In this document: one piece after another, positions 21,214 to 27,845 of the stretch | How the letters are laid out: the number at the start of each line of letters is the position of its first letter | Numbering within the stretch: the first letter of the stretch is position 1 | Translations under genes and position numbers: made by a program | Notes under the pieces: model-generated | Told to the model about the DNA's origin: nothing | The model's input: the letters and a program-made list of their open reading frames with translations, nothing else | Databases searched by the model: none | Source of the DNA: Candidatus Bathyarchaeota archaeon | Lineage (GTDB): Archaea > Thermoproteota > Bathyarchaeia > TCS64 | Assembly (NCBI GenBank): GCA_014730055.1 | Contig: WJIV01000224.1 | Coordinates: 1 to 30,754 of the forward strand | Direction: 5' to 3' | Length of the DNA stretch: 30,754 bases

Positions 21214-21594
21214 ATGGTCAATATACAAACATTAGGATACGGTGGGAAAAAGTCTGCTGAGTTCTTTCAGGAGTTGAAAGCAATAGATCCGGATATAATA
21301 ATAGATGTTAGGGAGAATCCCGATAAAGCGTTTCTTGGTTGCTACACTAGACCAAAGCTATCAGAGAAACTGGGAGAAATATATACGTGGATTCCAGAAC
21401 TAGGAAATAAGTCAAGAAAGATGCCTCCAACCCTAATAGACGAGGAAGAGGGCATTAGAAAGTTATTGGAACTAGCGAAGGATAAAGAAAGGTTTGTGCT
21501 ACTATGCTCTGAGAAACTCGAAGAGAGGTGTCACCGAAGTTATGTGAAAGCAAGATTTCTGGAATCTCTTAATGATCCCGGTTTAGATAAATGA
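21214..21594 (+). CDS. DUF488 family protein
   Basis: This 126-residue protein fits DUF488: an N-terminal QTLGYGGKKSAEFFQEL segment, then the invariant Asp31-Val-Arg, and the C-terminal LLCSEKLEERCHRSYV with Cys98 and the Cys106-His107-Arg108 motif. The family is widespread in archaea and bacteria and its biochemical role is not established; structural hints suggest a nucleotide- or metal-linked enzyme. ATG start at 21214. Its last 26 bases overlap the 3' end of the opposite-strand gene at 21569. Cytoplasmic, with no signal or membrane segment. Confidence 0.88.
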   Translation: MVNIQTLGYGGKKSAEFFQELKAIDPDIIIDVRENPDKAFLGCYTRPKLSEKLGEIYTWIPELGNKSRKMPPTLIDEEEGIRKLLELAKDKERFVLLCSEKLEERCHRSYVKARFLESLNDPGLDK

Positions 21595-22372
21595 TTTTCT
21601 TAATCTCATTAATCAGATTATCTTGATCCTCTTCCCTTGTTCGCCATAGCCTATCCAATTCCCTCCTCTCCTCAGGAGAGATCAGTGCTTTACTCCTAGC
21701 AAGATTTAATAGGCTAACATACTCCGAGTATTGATTTCTTTCTCTATCCGGCTTTGAGAGCTTCTCTCTTATGATCTCTCTCCTAGTCTTTACCCCTCGA
21801 AGTATCTCAAAAACAGGCTTTAATTGAGCAAGTACATCAGTGAATGCTTCCTCGTCCAGACTAGTCTCCGTTTCAAGAATACATAATTCAGGTGTCTGAG
21901 GTGGCACATAAATTGATTCATTATTTTGAATCATCCGACCTCCTTTCCGAACCCTGTTACTCTGGTCTATCAGCCTCTTCAGTAAAGCTGTATCCATCCT
22001 AATAGACAAATATTTTGAGATAGTCTCCATTCCGTTAACTCCCTCTTTATTAAGCATAGTGTGGTAATCTTCACCGAGTTCATGCATTGCTTCTAGAAGT
22101 TTTTCTAAATCTTGATGATGTGTTTCTCTTAAGATGTTCTCGAGGTGATCAAGGTTATCCTTATTTGTATAGATTATACCAGTTTTTATGTTGTTATCTG
22201 AGAGTATTATGAAGAGCTGTGGATCCTTGACGCTGTTTAACAAAGGAGTTATGAATCGGTCCTCATATGAGACATTCTCCATTACCTCTCTTTCATCAAG
22301 TCCTGGGATTAATTCTCCCAGTTCATTCTTAGCCAAGCTATACCATCCAACATACTTACTCTTCCAGGACAT
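21569..22372 (-). CDS. Uncharacterised helical protein, 267 residues
   Basis: I do not recognise a family. It is a soluble, highly charged protein. An N-terminal region (residues 1-75) includes a beta-like stretch (LFIILSDNNIKTGIIYTNKDNL) reminiscent of sensory or regulatory domains. It is followed by long amphipathic helices rich in Glu, Arg and Leu that may form coiled coils (LENILRETHHQDLEKLLEAM; LRGVKTRREIIREKLSK). The winged-helix-like pattern ISKYLSIRMDTALLKRLIDQSN could suggest DNA binding but is not convincing. ATG at 22372 with a TATA element about 50 nt upstream (GTATTTATAC on the minus strand). It overlaps DUF488 convergently by 26 bp. Confidence 0.6.
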   Translation of the reverse strand: MSWKSKYVGWYSLAKNELGELIPGLDEREVMENVSYEDRFITPLLNSVKDPQLFIILSDNNIKTGIIYTNKDNLDHLENILRETHHQDLEKLLEAMHELGEDYHTMLNKEGVNGMETISKYLSIRMDTALLKRLIDQSNRVRKGGRMIQNNESIYVPPQTPELCILETETSLDEEAFTDVLAQLKPVFEILRGVKTRREIIREKLSKPDRERNQYSEYVSLLNLARSKALISPEERRELDRLWRTREEDQDNLINEIKKIIYLNRDH

Positions 22373-22519
22373 GCTCTCTATAACAGGTACTTGTTTAAAA
22401 AGTAGAATATTGCTGATTTTGTATAAATACCCTCAAGTTTGTTTTCAATAATTATTATTATAACAATCTATAATCTAATTGCCTAAGCTATATATTGGAT
22501 GCTCTTCATAAAACCCTCG

Positions 22520-22559
22520 CCGGGAAACTAATCATTTCCAAGTCTTGTATATTTCCCGG
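22520..22559. repeat. 8-bp inverted repeat with an alternative inner hairpin
   Basis: CCGGGAAA (22520-22527) and TTTCCCGG (22552-22559) are a perfect inverted repeat with a 24-base loop. The left arm can instead pair GGAAA (22523-22527) with TTTCC (22535-22539). The two structures exclude each other. It lies past the poly-T end of the solute-binding protein gene and before the upstream region of the 267-residue protein gene. Confidence 0.4.
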
Positions 22560-22589
22560 TTTCTTCTAAAAATTTGGTTCTAATTATTG

Positions 22590-22613
22590 AAAAAAAATAA
22601 AAAATAGAAAAAG
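22590..22613 (-). terminator. Poly-T terminator of the solute-binding protein gene
   Basis: On the minus strand, beginning a few bases after the TAA of the solute-binding protein, is a run of three T-tracts (TTTTT, TTTTTT and TTTTTTTT separated by one to three bases). This is the standard archaeal intrinsic terminator and a strong one. Confidence 0.6.
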
Positions 22614-22615
22614 GT

Positions 22616-23920
22616 TTATCGTCCCTGTGGTGTGAATCCGAGTAACTCGGTGTTCCACTCGACAGAGTCGGTTTGCGCATTGTACATTCCATAGACTTCC
22701 CAGGATGTTGCTTCGTCGTTGACGGCCCATATCTGGTAGTTGCTTGCATAACGGTCGCCATCCTCATTTAGCCTGTTCCATCCACTGGCCCCAAACTGGT
22801 CATAAGCTTTGGGTCTCTGGAGTGGGACTAGGTCAATAGCGTCAGTGCTCTGAGTCTCTAGCATTGTAGAGGACATAAGAGTCCCAACGTCATAGGCGCA
22901 CGCGCTGTAGTAGCCGAAAGGCTGTGATACCAGACTGAAGAACCTGTCGTATAACGAGTTGAACTTCTCTGTGTCAGCCGGTGCGGCGTATGTGCTGTAG
23001 ATCTTTAGATGGGCTGCCTGCTCTGGTGCATCATCAAGTGCCTGCTGGCTTAGGACTGTACCATCGTTACCGAACCATGGTAGACTGTATAATGTGGGGT
23101 AGTCCTGAGCTTGTGTGATCATGGTGACATACTCAGCGAAGGCGATTACCTCAACTGCTACTTTTCCTTCACCATACTCAGCTACGGCATCCTTGGCTAT
23201 ATTCTCTGCTGTCTGTAGATAGTTACTGAACTCTGTGGTCTCTCCAGCATAGCGAATCTCTTCAAGAATTACTCCACCATTCTCCTCAAACATGGGTGCG
23301 AAGATGTTGACTATACCGTCAGCCCACGCATCACCACGGTAAATTAGAATGACAGCCTTGATACCCATACTCTCAAGCATCCTGCTAAGTGCAGGTGCCT
23401 GTACTAGGTCAGTTGGGCACATCCTGAAGAAGTTGTCATCAGCTATAGATAGAAGTGGACTAGTTGATCCTGTGCTCCACATGAGCATATCATTGTCGTT
23501 TACATAGCTTAGAGCTGCCTGGCACATGCTGCTCCAGGTTGCTCCTATGAAAACGTCAACACCCATGGATTTGAATCCCTGGACCTTCTCCAAGTGGAGA
23601 GCGGCCTGGCCTTGAGCGTCGTCAATTAGCCACTCGTACTCTACATCATATCCTAAGCGCTCTACGTATTCGTTCATGTCTGGTTCCATTATCTCTTTAA
23701 CAAGCGGCTGTGCAGTCTCAAGTGTAGCTGTTGTTGGTACAATGTAGCCGACTTGAATCTTCTGACCATCCAGAGGAATCTTCTCGACTATCTGGGTCTC
23801 ACCGTCTCCACCAGTTCCTTCATCTGTCCCTGATGGGGACATGAAATATCCCACACCGCCACCAACGATAAGTCCTACAACTAGAAGTACAATTGCTATT
23901 GTGTTTCCTTTCATTTCCAT
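22616..23920 (-). CDS. Solute-binding protein, branched-chain amino-acid (LivK) type
   Basis: The protein has 434 residues from the ATG at 23920. It opens with a short basic segment and one membrane helix (TIAIVLLVVGLIVGGGVGYF), then a Ser/Thr/Gly/Asp-rich linker, then a type I periplasmic-binding fold (KIQVGYIVPTTATLE; GVDVFIGATWSSMCQAAL; MLMWSTGSTSPLLS; MGIKAVILIYRGDAWADG). This fits LivK/Peripla_BP_6 proteins of ABC transporters anchored on the outer face. There is no lipobox Cys, so an uncleaved anchor or archaeal signal peptide is likely. An ATG at 23977 would add an unlikely hydrophilic N-terminus; GTGAT just before 23920 supports the shorter form. No permease or ATPase gene is adjacent. 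The strong terminator and long AT-rich leader suggest high expression. Confidence 0.88.
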   Translation of the reverse strand: MEMKGNTIAIVLLVVGLIVGGGVGYFMSPSGTDEGTGGDGETQIVEKIPLDGQKIQVGYIVPTTATLETAQPLVKEIMEPDMNEYVERLGYDVEYEWLIDDAQGQAALHLEKVQGFKSMGVDVFIGATWSSMCQAALSYVNDNDMLMWSTGSTSPLLSIADDNFFRMCPTDLVQAPALSRMLESMGIKAVILIYRGDAWADGIVNIFAPMFEENGGVILEEIRYAGETTEFSNYLQTAENIAKDAVAEYGEGKVAVEVIAFAEYVTMITQAQDYPTLYSLPWFGNDGTVLSQQALDDAPEQAAHLKIYSTYAAPADTEKFNSLYDRFFSLVSQPFGYYSACAYDVGTLMSSTMLETQSTDAIDLVPLQRPKAYDQFGASGWNRLNEDGDRYASNYQIWAVNDEATSWEVYGMYNAQTDSVEWNTELLGFTPQGR

Positions 23921-23977
23921 ATATACATCACTTTGGTGTGTGCATTGTCCCTTACCTAAACGATCACTATTAACCAT

Positions 23978-24292
23978 TTTGAAAACTGTATTATTACATT
24001 AATAATTCTATACATAATATATATTGCATTTATTTTGAAGCTTTTATTAGATCCGGGTCTATATATAAATAATATAAAATCAATTGATTTATCATAAATC
24101 ACTGAATATAATTAATTTTAAAAAAATATATTATTTTATTTTCATTAAAATATCCTTATTTTTTTTCGATCTTTTTTGGTGTTTATGATCTGGCTTTTAT
24201 TTATTATTTAAATTAATTAAGACTGTAGTATATCCTATAAAGAAGGAAGATTAACAGGAAAATCTATAGCCTGGGAATTCTAAAAAGATGCA
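23978..24292. promoter_or_regulatory. AT-rich 315-bp divergent regulatory region
   Basis: The spacer between the solute-binding protein gene and the small winged-helix gene is extremely AT-rich. It includes a TATA tract at 24011-24026 oriented for the solute-binding gene, the palindromes at 24077-24100, and two T-runs at 24157-24176 that belong to no upstream plus-strand gene. I see no open frame or RNA gene. Confidence 0.5.
24077..24100. promoter_or_regulatory. Overlapping palindromes, possible operator
   Basis: A perfect 14-bp palindrome AAATCAATTGATTT (24077-24090) overlaps a second inverted repeat GATTTA-TCA-TAAATC (24086-24100). They lie about 55-90 bp upstream of the solute-binding gene's TATA tract. 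Such AT-rich symmetry can arise by chance in this composition. Confidence 0.3.
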
Positions 24293-24544
24293 ATGCCTAG
24301 TAAGGAAGATGCCGCCCGGTTAATTCTAGAGTTTATATATAGAAGTCATAGAAAGAACGATGAAAACCTAAGCTTAAATGAAGTTCAAAGAATTCTTGAA
24401 ATTTCATCTGATGATCTTACCGAAGCAATTAACACACTAGAAAATAAAGGATATATAGAATTGAAGAACGAAAGTATGATTTTAACTACCAACGGTAAGT
24501 TAATAATGGATCAAAGAGAACTAAGCTTCTGTCCTTATCTGTGA
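24293..24544 (+). CDS. Small winged-helix protein, 83 residues
   Basis: This protein has the pattern of a stand-alone winged helix: helix 1 (KEDAARLILEFIYRSH), helices 2-3 (SLNEVQRILEISSDDLTEAINTLENKGYI) and a beta wing (ELKNESMILTTNGKLIMD). A spacing of this kind is seen in many archaeal MarR/PadR-like regulators. It is divergent from the solute-binding protein across a 315-bp AT-rich region, so it is a natural candidate regulator of that gene, by position only. ATG at 24293. Cytoplasmic, monocistronic; RidA follows 60-70 bp downstream. Confidence 0.7.
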   Translation: MPSKEDAARLILEFIYRSHRKNDENLSLNEVQRILEISSDDLTEAINTLENKGYIELKNESMILTTNGKLIMDQRELSFCPYL

Positions 24545-24613
24545 GCTTAAAAACCTTCAGAGAATATCACTTTTCTTGAAAAAAGATAAAACCACTAACA
24601 CCAAGTGTACCAC

Positions 24614-25069
24614 ATGAACGTAGAAGAGAGAATTAAAGAACTAGGAATTGAACTACCTGAAGCACCAGAACCAAAAGGAAATTACATAGGGGCTAAATGG
24701 GCTGGAAACATAGCATTCAGTTGTGGACAAGGGCCCTTCCCTACCACAAAACGTGGATTAGTAGGCAAAGAACTAACATTAGAGGAAGGTTATCAAGGCG
24801 CAAGGGAAACTGCATTAAATTGTCTTGCTCAGCTTAAGAAGCAGCTTGGAACGTTAAACAAGATAAAACAAGTTCTACAAGTAGTTGGATTTATCAACAG
24901 TGCAGAGGGTTTCATGGATCAGCCTAAGGTTCTAAATGGCTTCACTGATCTACTTATTGAGATCTGGGGTGAGTATAAGGGAAGACCGGCAAGAGCTGCT
25001 CTTCCTGCATATCATCCCGGGTGGATCTGTGTAGAAGCTTGGATGGTTGTTGAATTAGAAGAAGATTAA
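24614..25069 (+). CDS. RidA/YjgF family protein
   Basis: This protein has 151 residues from the ATG at 24614; a GTG at 24605 is also in frame but adds only three residues. It fits the RidA/YjgF/UK114 family: a beta strand with AFSCGQGP, the LKKQLGTLNKIKQVLQVVGFINS helix-strand, and the C-terminal GRPARAALPAYHPGWICVEAWMVVE with the conserved Arg of the substrate-binding pocket (GRPAR). True RidA enzymes hydrolyse reactive enamine/imine intermediates from PLP-dependent enzymes, and an aminotransferase is encoded nearby at 25467. This subfamily (about 150 residues, LGIELPEAP N-terminus) is longer than classic 125-130 residue RidA, and its substrate is not established. Confidence 0.88.
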   Translation: MNVEERIKELGIELPEAPEPKGNYIGAKWAGNIAFSCGQGPFPTTKRGLVGKELTLEEGYQGARETALNCLAQLKKQLGTLNKIKQVLQVVGFINSAEGFMDQPKVLNGFTDLLIEIWGEYKGRPARAALPAYHPGWICVEAWMVVELEED

Positions 25070-25404
25070 CCTATTTTTTTTCTAAGGTCTTCCAACTCTA
25101 ACTCTGCGTCTCTCAAGATTTTTTCCAGTCTACCGAGACGCCATTCTATCCTCGCATCTATAAATGAATCATTGGTCTTATAATCTGAATAGTTTGGTAC
25201 CAAAGCTTCCTCTGCATCAGTGTCGAACAGATTACCAAAAATTTCAGACTTTTCATTATTTTCAACAATATTCATGATATATTCTCTACAGTTTTTGCAT
25301 TTTTTAGCGTGCTCCAAGATATTCATCTCGGTACTTGTTTCAACAATAAAGTAGAGATATTTACCTTCTAATAGAATAAGCTCTAAATGTTCACAGTTTT
25401 CCAT
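25066..25404 (-). CDS. Small protein with a His-x3-Cys-x2-Cys motif, 112 residues
   Basis: I do not recognise a family. An early Cys-x-His (NCEHLE) and the segment EHAKKCKNCREYI give a His-x3-Cys-x2-Cys pattern reminiscent of the zinc-binding anti-sigma-factor zf-HC2 fold, though no such sigma system is expected in an archaeon. The C-terminus is a charged amphipathic helix (ARIEWRLGRLEKILRDAELELEDLRKK), a possible coiled coil. The last four bases overlap the RidA stop region convergently. ATG at 25404. Possible zinc-binding regulatory or scaffold protein; function unknown. Confidence 0.6.
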   Translation of the reverse strand: MENCEHLELILLEGKYLYFIVETSTEMNILEHAKKCKNCREYIMNIVENNEKSEIFGNLFDTDAEEALVPNYSDYKTNDSFIDARIEWRLGRLEKILRDAELELEDLRKKIG

Positions 25405-25466
25405 AGATGGGTTAAATCCTTAGCAGTTAATAAGTCCTTTAAAACTTAGTTTAATTAAAATAGTAT

Positions 25467-26531
25467 TTAAGAAACAACTTTTTCAAGAGCTTCGAGCATC
25501 TGAGCTATATATTCATCGGGGATCCAGCCCATATTCCCAATCCTGAAAGTCGTATCTTTCATTACGCCATAACCTTGAGCCAGTTCAAAGCCCTCATCAC
25601 GCATCCTCTGGTATACCTCTGGGCCGTTCATTCCATCAGGGGCCTCTATACAACTTACTGTTGGGCTTTCGTATCCTTTCATAGGGAAAGTATCTAATCC
25701 GAACCCTTTGATTCCTTCACGGATAGCTCTATTTCTCCTCTTATAGAGATCGAAATACCACTCCTTGCCACCATTATCTTGAATCATTTTCAACGCTGTA
25801 TTCAGGCCTGCTACTTGTGGGATAGTAGTGGTCATGGGTGTGCCTCGTCCTTGATCGTGATATTTTTGCCAGTTCTTAAGATCAAAGTACCATCCCTTTC
25901 CTTTCATTTCCTCAGATACCTCCAGTGCTCTCTCACTAACAGACCCTATTCCTAAACCAGGGGGAACACCGAAACACTTCTGACTACTACTAAAACATAT
26001 ATCAATTTCCCAATCATCAGCCTTAATTATTGTCCCACCCATGCTACTCACAGCGTCAACAAACACTAGTAAGTCGTGCTCTTTGCAGATCTTCGTCAGT
26101 TTTGGTAAGTCATTTATCAATCCCATACTGGTCTCGTTATGAGTAATAGCTACCGCTTCAATATCTGGTTCACTATTGATCGCTGTCTCAATCATCTCGG
26201 GTTGAATGGGTTCACCGGGCTCAGCTACGACCGAGATCACATCTCTACCATTCTTAACCCCTATGCTAGCGAAGCGCTCACCAAAGCTCCCGTTCACGCA
26301 TACAATCATCTTTTCTCGGACGCAGTTTAAAACAGATGCTTCCATGAAGCCTGTTCCTGTCGCACTAAAAAGGAAAACTCTCTCGTCAGTCTCAATAAAG
26401 TCTTGAATCATTTCAACTGTCTCAAAATGGAGATCTCTGTACTCCTCGCTACGATGACTCATCATCTGCATGCTCATTGCCTCAAGAACCTCAGGGTAAC
26501 ACGCAACCGGGCCTACTGTGAACAATTTCAT
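25467..26531 (-). CDS. Class V aminotransferase (serine-pyruvate/alanine-glyoxylate type)
   Basis: The protein has 354 residues from the ATG at 26531; an upstream ATG at 26582 would add 17 residues that run into the divergent neighbour's promoter. Its N-terminus MKLFTVGPVACYPEVLEAM is the classic start of the fold-type I class V group. The PLP Lys is expected at Lys185 in SSSQKCFGVPPGLG, with the PLP-interacting Asp159 in VFVDAVSSMGG, and SATGTGFMEA early on. Such enzymes move amino groups between serine, alanine and glyoxylate or hydroxypyruvate; some archaeal members make phosphoserine or act on phosphonates, so the exact pair is open. It is divergent from a small winged-helix gene. RidA downstream in the same region could detoxify its imine products. 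Confidence 0.9.
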   Translation of the reverse strand: MKLFTVGPVACYPEVLEAMSMQMMSHRSEEYRDLHFETVEMIQDFIETDERVFLFSATGTGFMEASVLNCVREKMIVCVNGSFGERFASIGVKNGRDVISVVAEPGEPIQPEMIETAINSEPDIEAVAITHNETSMGLINDLPKLTKICKEHDLLVFVDAVSSMGGTIIKADDWEIDICFSSSQKCFGVPPGLGIGSVSERALEVSEEMKGKGWYFDLKNWQKYHDQGRGTPMTTTIPQVAGLNTALKMIQDNGGKEWYFDLYKRRNRAIREGIKGFGLDTFPMKGYESPTVSCIEAPDGMNGPEVYQRMRDEGFELAQGYGVMKDTTFRIGNMGWIPDEYIAQMLEALEKVVS

Positions 26532-26559
26532 ACCTATCGATCTTGATAAAGTTCGAACA

Positions 26560-26570
26560 GCATAAAAACC
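26560..26570. promoter_or_regulatory. Shared divergent TATA-like element
   Basis: GCATAAAAACC lies about 30 nt from both the aminotransferase ATG (26531, minus) and the winged-helix ATG (26591, plus). The whole divergent spacer is only 59 bp, so the two promoters must share or nearly share this element. Confidence 0.4.
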
Positions 26571-26590
26571 TGTATACCCCATTCAAAAAT

Positions 26591-26818
26591 ATGGATACAA
26601 GAAGATTAGAAGGCGATGAAGCTACTAAAACAATCGTCGAGATACTAGAGCAAGCGGAGGAGCCATTAACTACGAGGCAGGTTCAAGAGGAGACTCAGAA
26701 GAGGATGGTTAGATGCCCAGACACCACAATCGTGTTCTTGAATCGCCTACGCCAAAAGGGGGTAATTCATGGAGAAAGAAACAAGAAAGCCAGGGGATGG
26801 ATATGGTGGGTCGACTAA
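26591..26818 (+). CDS. Small winged-helix protein, 75 residues
   Basis: The ATG at 26591 is preferred over an upstream ATG at 26543, which would place 16 unusual residues across the divergent promoter. The protein shows a winged-helix arrangement: TKTIVEILEQAEEP, then TTRQVQEETQKRMVRCPDTTIVFLNRLRQKG as the recognition region, and a wing ending in the Trp-rich ARGWIWWV. Such small regulators are common next to metabolic genes in archaea. It is divergent from the aminotransferase with a 59-bp spacer, so it may control that promoter and its own. The stop region overlaps the DsrH-like gene by four bases. Confidence 0.7.
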   Translation: MDTRRLEGDEATKTIVEILEQAEEPLTTRQVQEETQKRMVRCPDTTIVFLNRLRQKGVIHGERNKKARGWIWWVD

Positions 26819-27090
26819 ATCCAGCTGAATGTTCTCTCGGATTCTTCTAAAATCTTTACAAATTCAGTGTAATTAATTGCCTTAACTTCATCTTTAGGTG
26901 AATCAAACTCAGACGAAAATGTATATAGATCAGCGAAAGATAGCATCTCCATTATACCAGGACGATTAAGGTAATGAGTTCCTCTACCGGTGAAGACAAT
27001 CGAGACATCCTCTCCATTCATATGAATCTCATCCGCTAGTTTGAATGCTGTCTCACTGTGAGCTCTACTGATCATAACAAGTGTCCTCAC
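26815..27090 (-). CDS. DsrH/TusB-like small protein (third of the DsrE/F/H trio)
   Basis: This 91-residue protein is of the size and pattern of the DsrE/DsrF/DsrH superfamily (TusB/C/D in E. coli). It has an N-terminal beta strand (RTLVMISRAH), helices, and a C-terminal Asn-Tyr-Thr-Glu-Phe-Val-Lys-Ile-Leu segment. DsrEFH complexes relay sulfur between cysteines for tRNA thiolation or sulfur oxidation. This copy contains no cysteine, which is allowed for a structural member of the complex. The start is GTG at 27090, with a GGAGAGGATG-like ribosome site, 13 bp after the DsrF-like gene. It is the last gene of the three-gene unit. Confidence 0.7.
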   Translation of the reverse strand: MRTLVMISRAHSETAFKLADEIHMNGEDVSIVFTGRGTHYLNRPGIMEMLSFADLYTFSSEFDSPKDEVKAINYTEFVKILEESERTFSWI

Positions 27091-27103
27091 TCAACATCCT
27101 CTC

Positions 27104-27448
27104 CTAAAAACTTGTGATAATGCTGCATTCCTTAGTCATCTCCGCTAGTTCATCAAAATCTATCAATGTAGCCTGGATAAACTGTTCCAGATCTTCCTCT
27201 GTCAATTCCCGCTCCTCGAGACTCTCCTTTAGAACATAAACACCAAACAGGTCAGACATAACCCTCAGATAGTCCTTGAGACTATTCTTGTACAGGGCTT
27301 CACGGAGAAGTATCTCTACCCCGTTATCCAAGAAAACCAGGTAAGGAGCGTAATCCATACCTAGCATAGCGGCGGAAAGTCTTAGACCTTCCTCAACCCT
27401 TGCACCGGGGATAAGTCTTTTTCTCATAATAAGCATTGTATCTCCCAT
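27104..27448 (-). CDS. DsrF/DsrE-like small protein (second of the trio)
   Basis: This 114-residue protein has the DsrE/DsrF pattern: GARVEEGLRLSAAMLGMDY followed by PYLVFLDNGVEILLREAL, in which many relatives have a Cys near the strand end (D-G-V-E-C); this copy has Ile instead. Its only Cys is near the C-terminus (KECSIITSF). It lies six bases after the DsrE-like gene and 13 bases before the DsrH-like gene, indicating a tight operon. A canonical sulfur-relay role would need the Cys-bearing DsrE subunit. Cytoplasmic. ATG at 27448; an alternative ATG lies four codons in. Confidence 0.75.
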   Translation of the reverse strand: MGDTMLIMRKRLIPGARVEEGLRLSAAMLGMDYAPYLVFLDNGVEILLREALYKNSLKDYLRVMSDLFGVYVLKESLEERELTEEDLEQFIQATLIDFDELAEMTKECSIITSF

Positions 27449-27454
27449 TTTTTA

Positions 27455-27751
27455 TCATCCTAGGAACAGCGTCCTATCAGCTTCCTCCATTATTGTGATA
27501 ACCTCTCCAAGGCTTGTCATACGTGCACCATCAACAAAATCCTTCTCCTGTATACCCGAGTACTCACAAGCCGTTACACAGGCGAGCATATCAGCTTCTA
27601 AGCCCCTTAATGCGCTGTGATCAAGTAGAAGTTTCACCGACTCTTCATTAAAGAAAATTGTTACCTCATGCTCTCTTTCTTTGGACGCTTGTGCAATTCC
27701 AAGCAAATGTATCAGAAGACGTGGATTCGAAATTATAAACAGGAAATGCAA
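27455..27751 (-). CDS. DsrE/TusD-like small protein (first of the trio)
   Basis: This 98-residue protein shows the DsrE/TusD pattern: a first strand MHFLFIISNPR, a helix containing LLIHLLGIAQASKEREHEVTIFF, and a Cys pair in LACVTACEYSGI (Cys58 and Cys62) at the expected position of the sulfur-carrying Cys in DsrE/TusD. The start codon is TTG at 27751; no ATG is available. A TATA element at about 27806-27817 gives a leader of roughly 25-30 nt, so this is the first gene of the trio. It is the likely sulfur-accepting member. No DsrC/TusE or TusA gene is visible in this window. Confidence 0.75.
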   Translation of the reverse strand: MHFLFIISNPRLLIHLLGIAQASKEREHEVTIFFNEESVKLLLDHSALRGLEADMLACVTACEYSGIQEKDFVDGARMTSLGEVITIMEEADRTLFLG

Positions 27752-27805
27752 TTAACACTCGCCTGGTAACTAATATTCAGGAGACCTAAAAATTTGACCT
27801 ATATT

Positions 27806-27817
27806 GTTTATAAATAA
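27806..27817 (-). promoter_or_regulatory. TATA element of the DsrE/F/H-like operon
   Basis: On the minus strand this reads as ATTATTTATAAA, about 55-65 nt upstream of the TTG at 27751. It would give a leader of roughly 25-30 nt and start the three-gene transcript. Confidence 0.35.
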
Positions 27818-27845
27818 TCTCTAAGAATAAGAAAAATATTAAAAA

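Noticed and set aside
23857..23977. Longer N-terminus of the solute-binding protein from ATG 23977
   Set aside because: It adds a hydrophilic stretch before the membrane anchor, while GTGAT supports the start at 23920.
24157..24176. T-runs on the plus strand as a terminator
   Set aside because: No plus-strand gene ends upstream of them; they lie inside the divergent promoter region.
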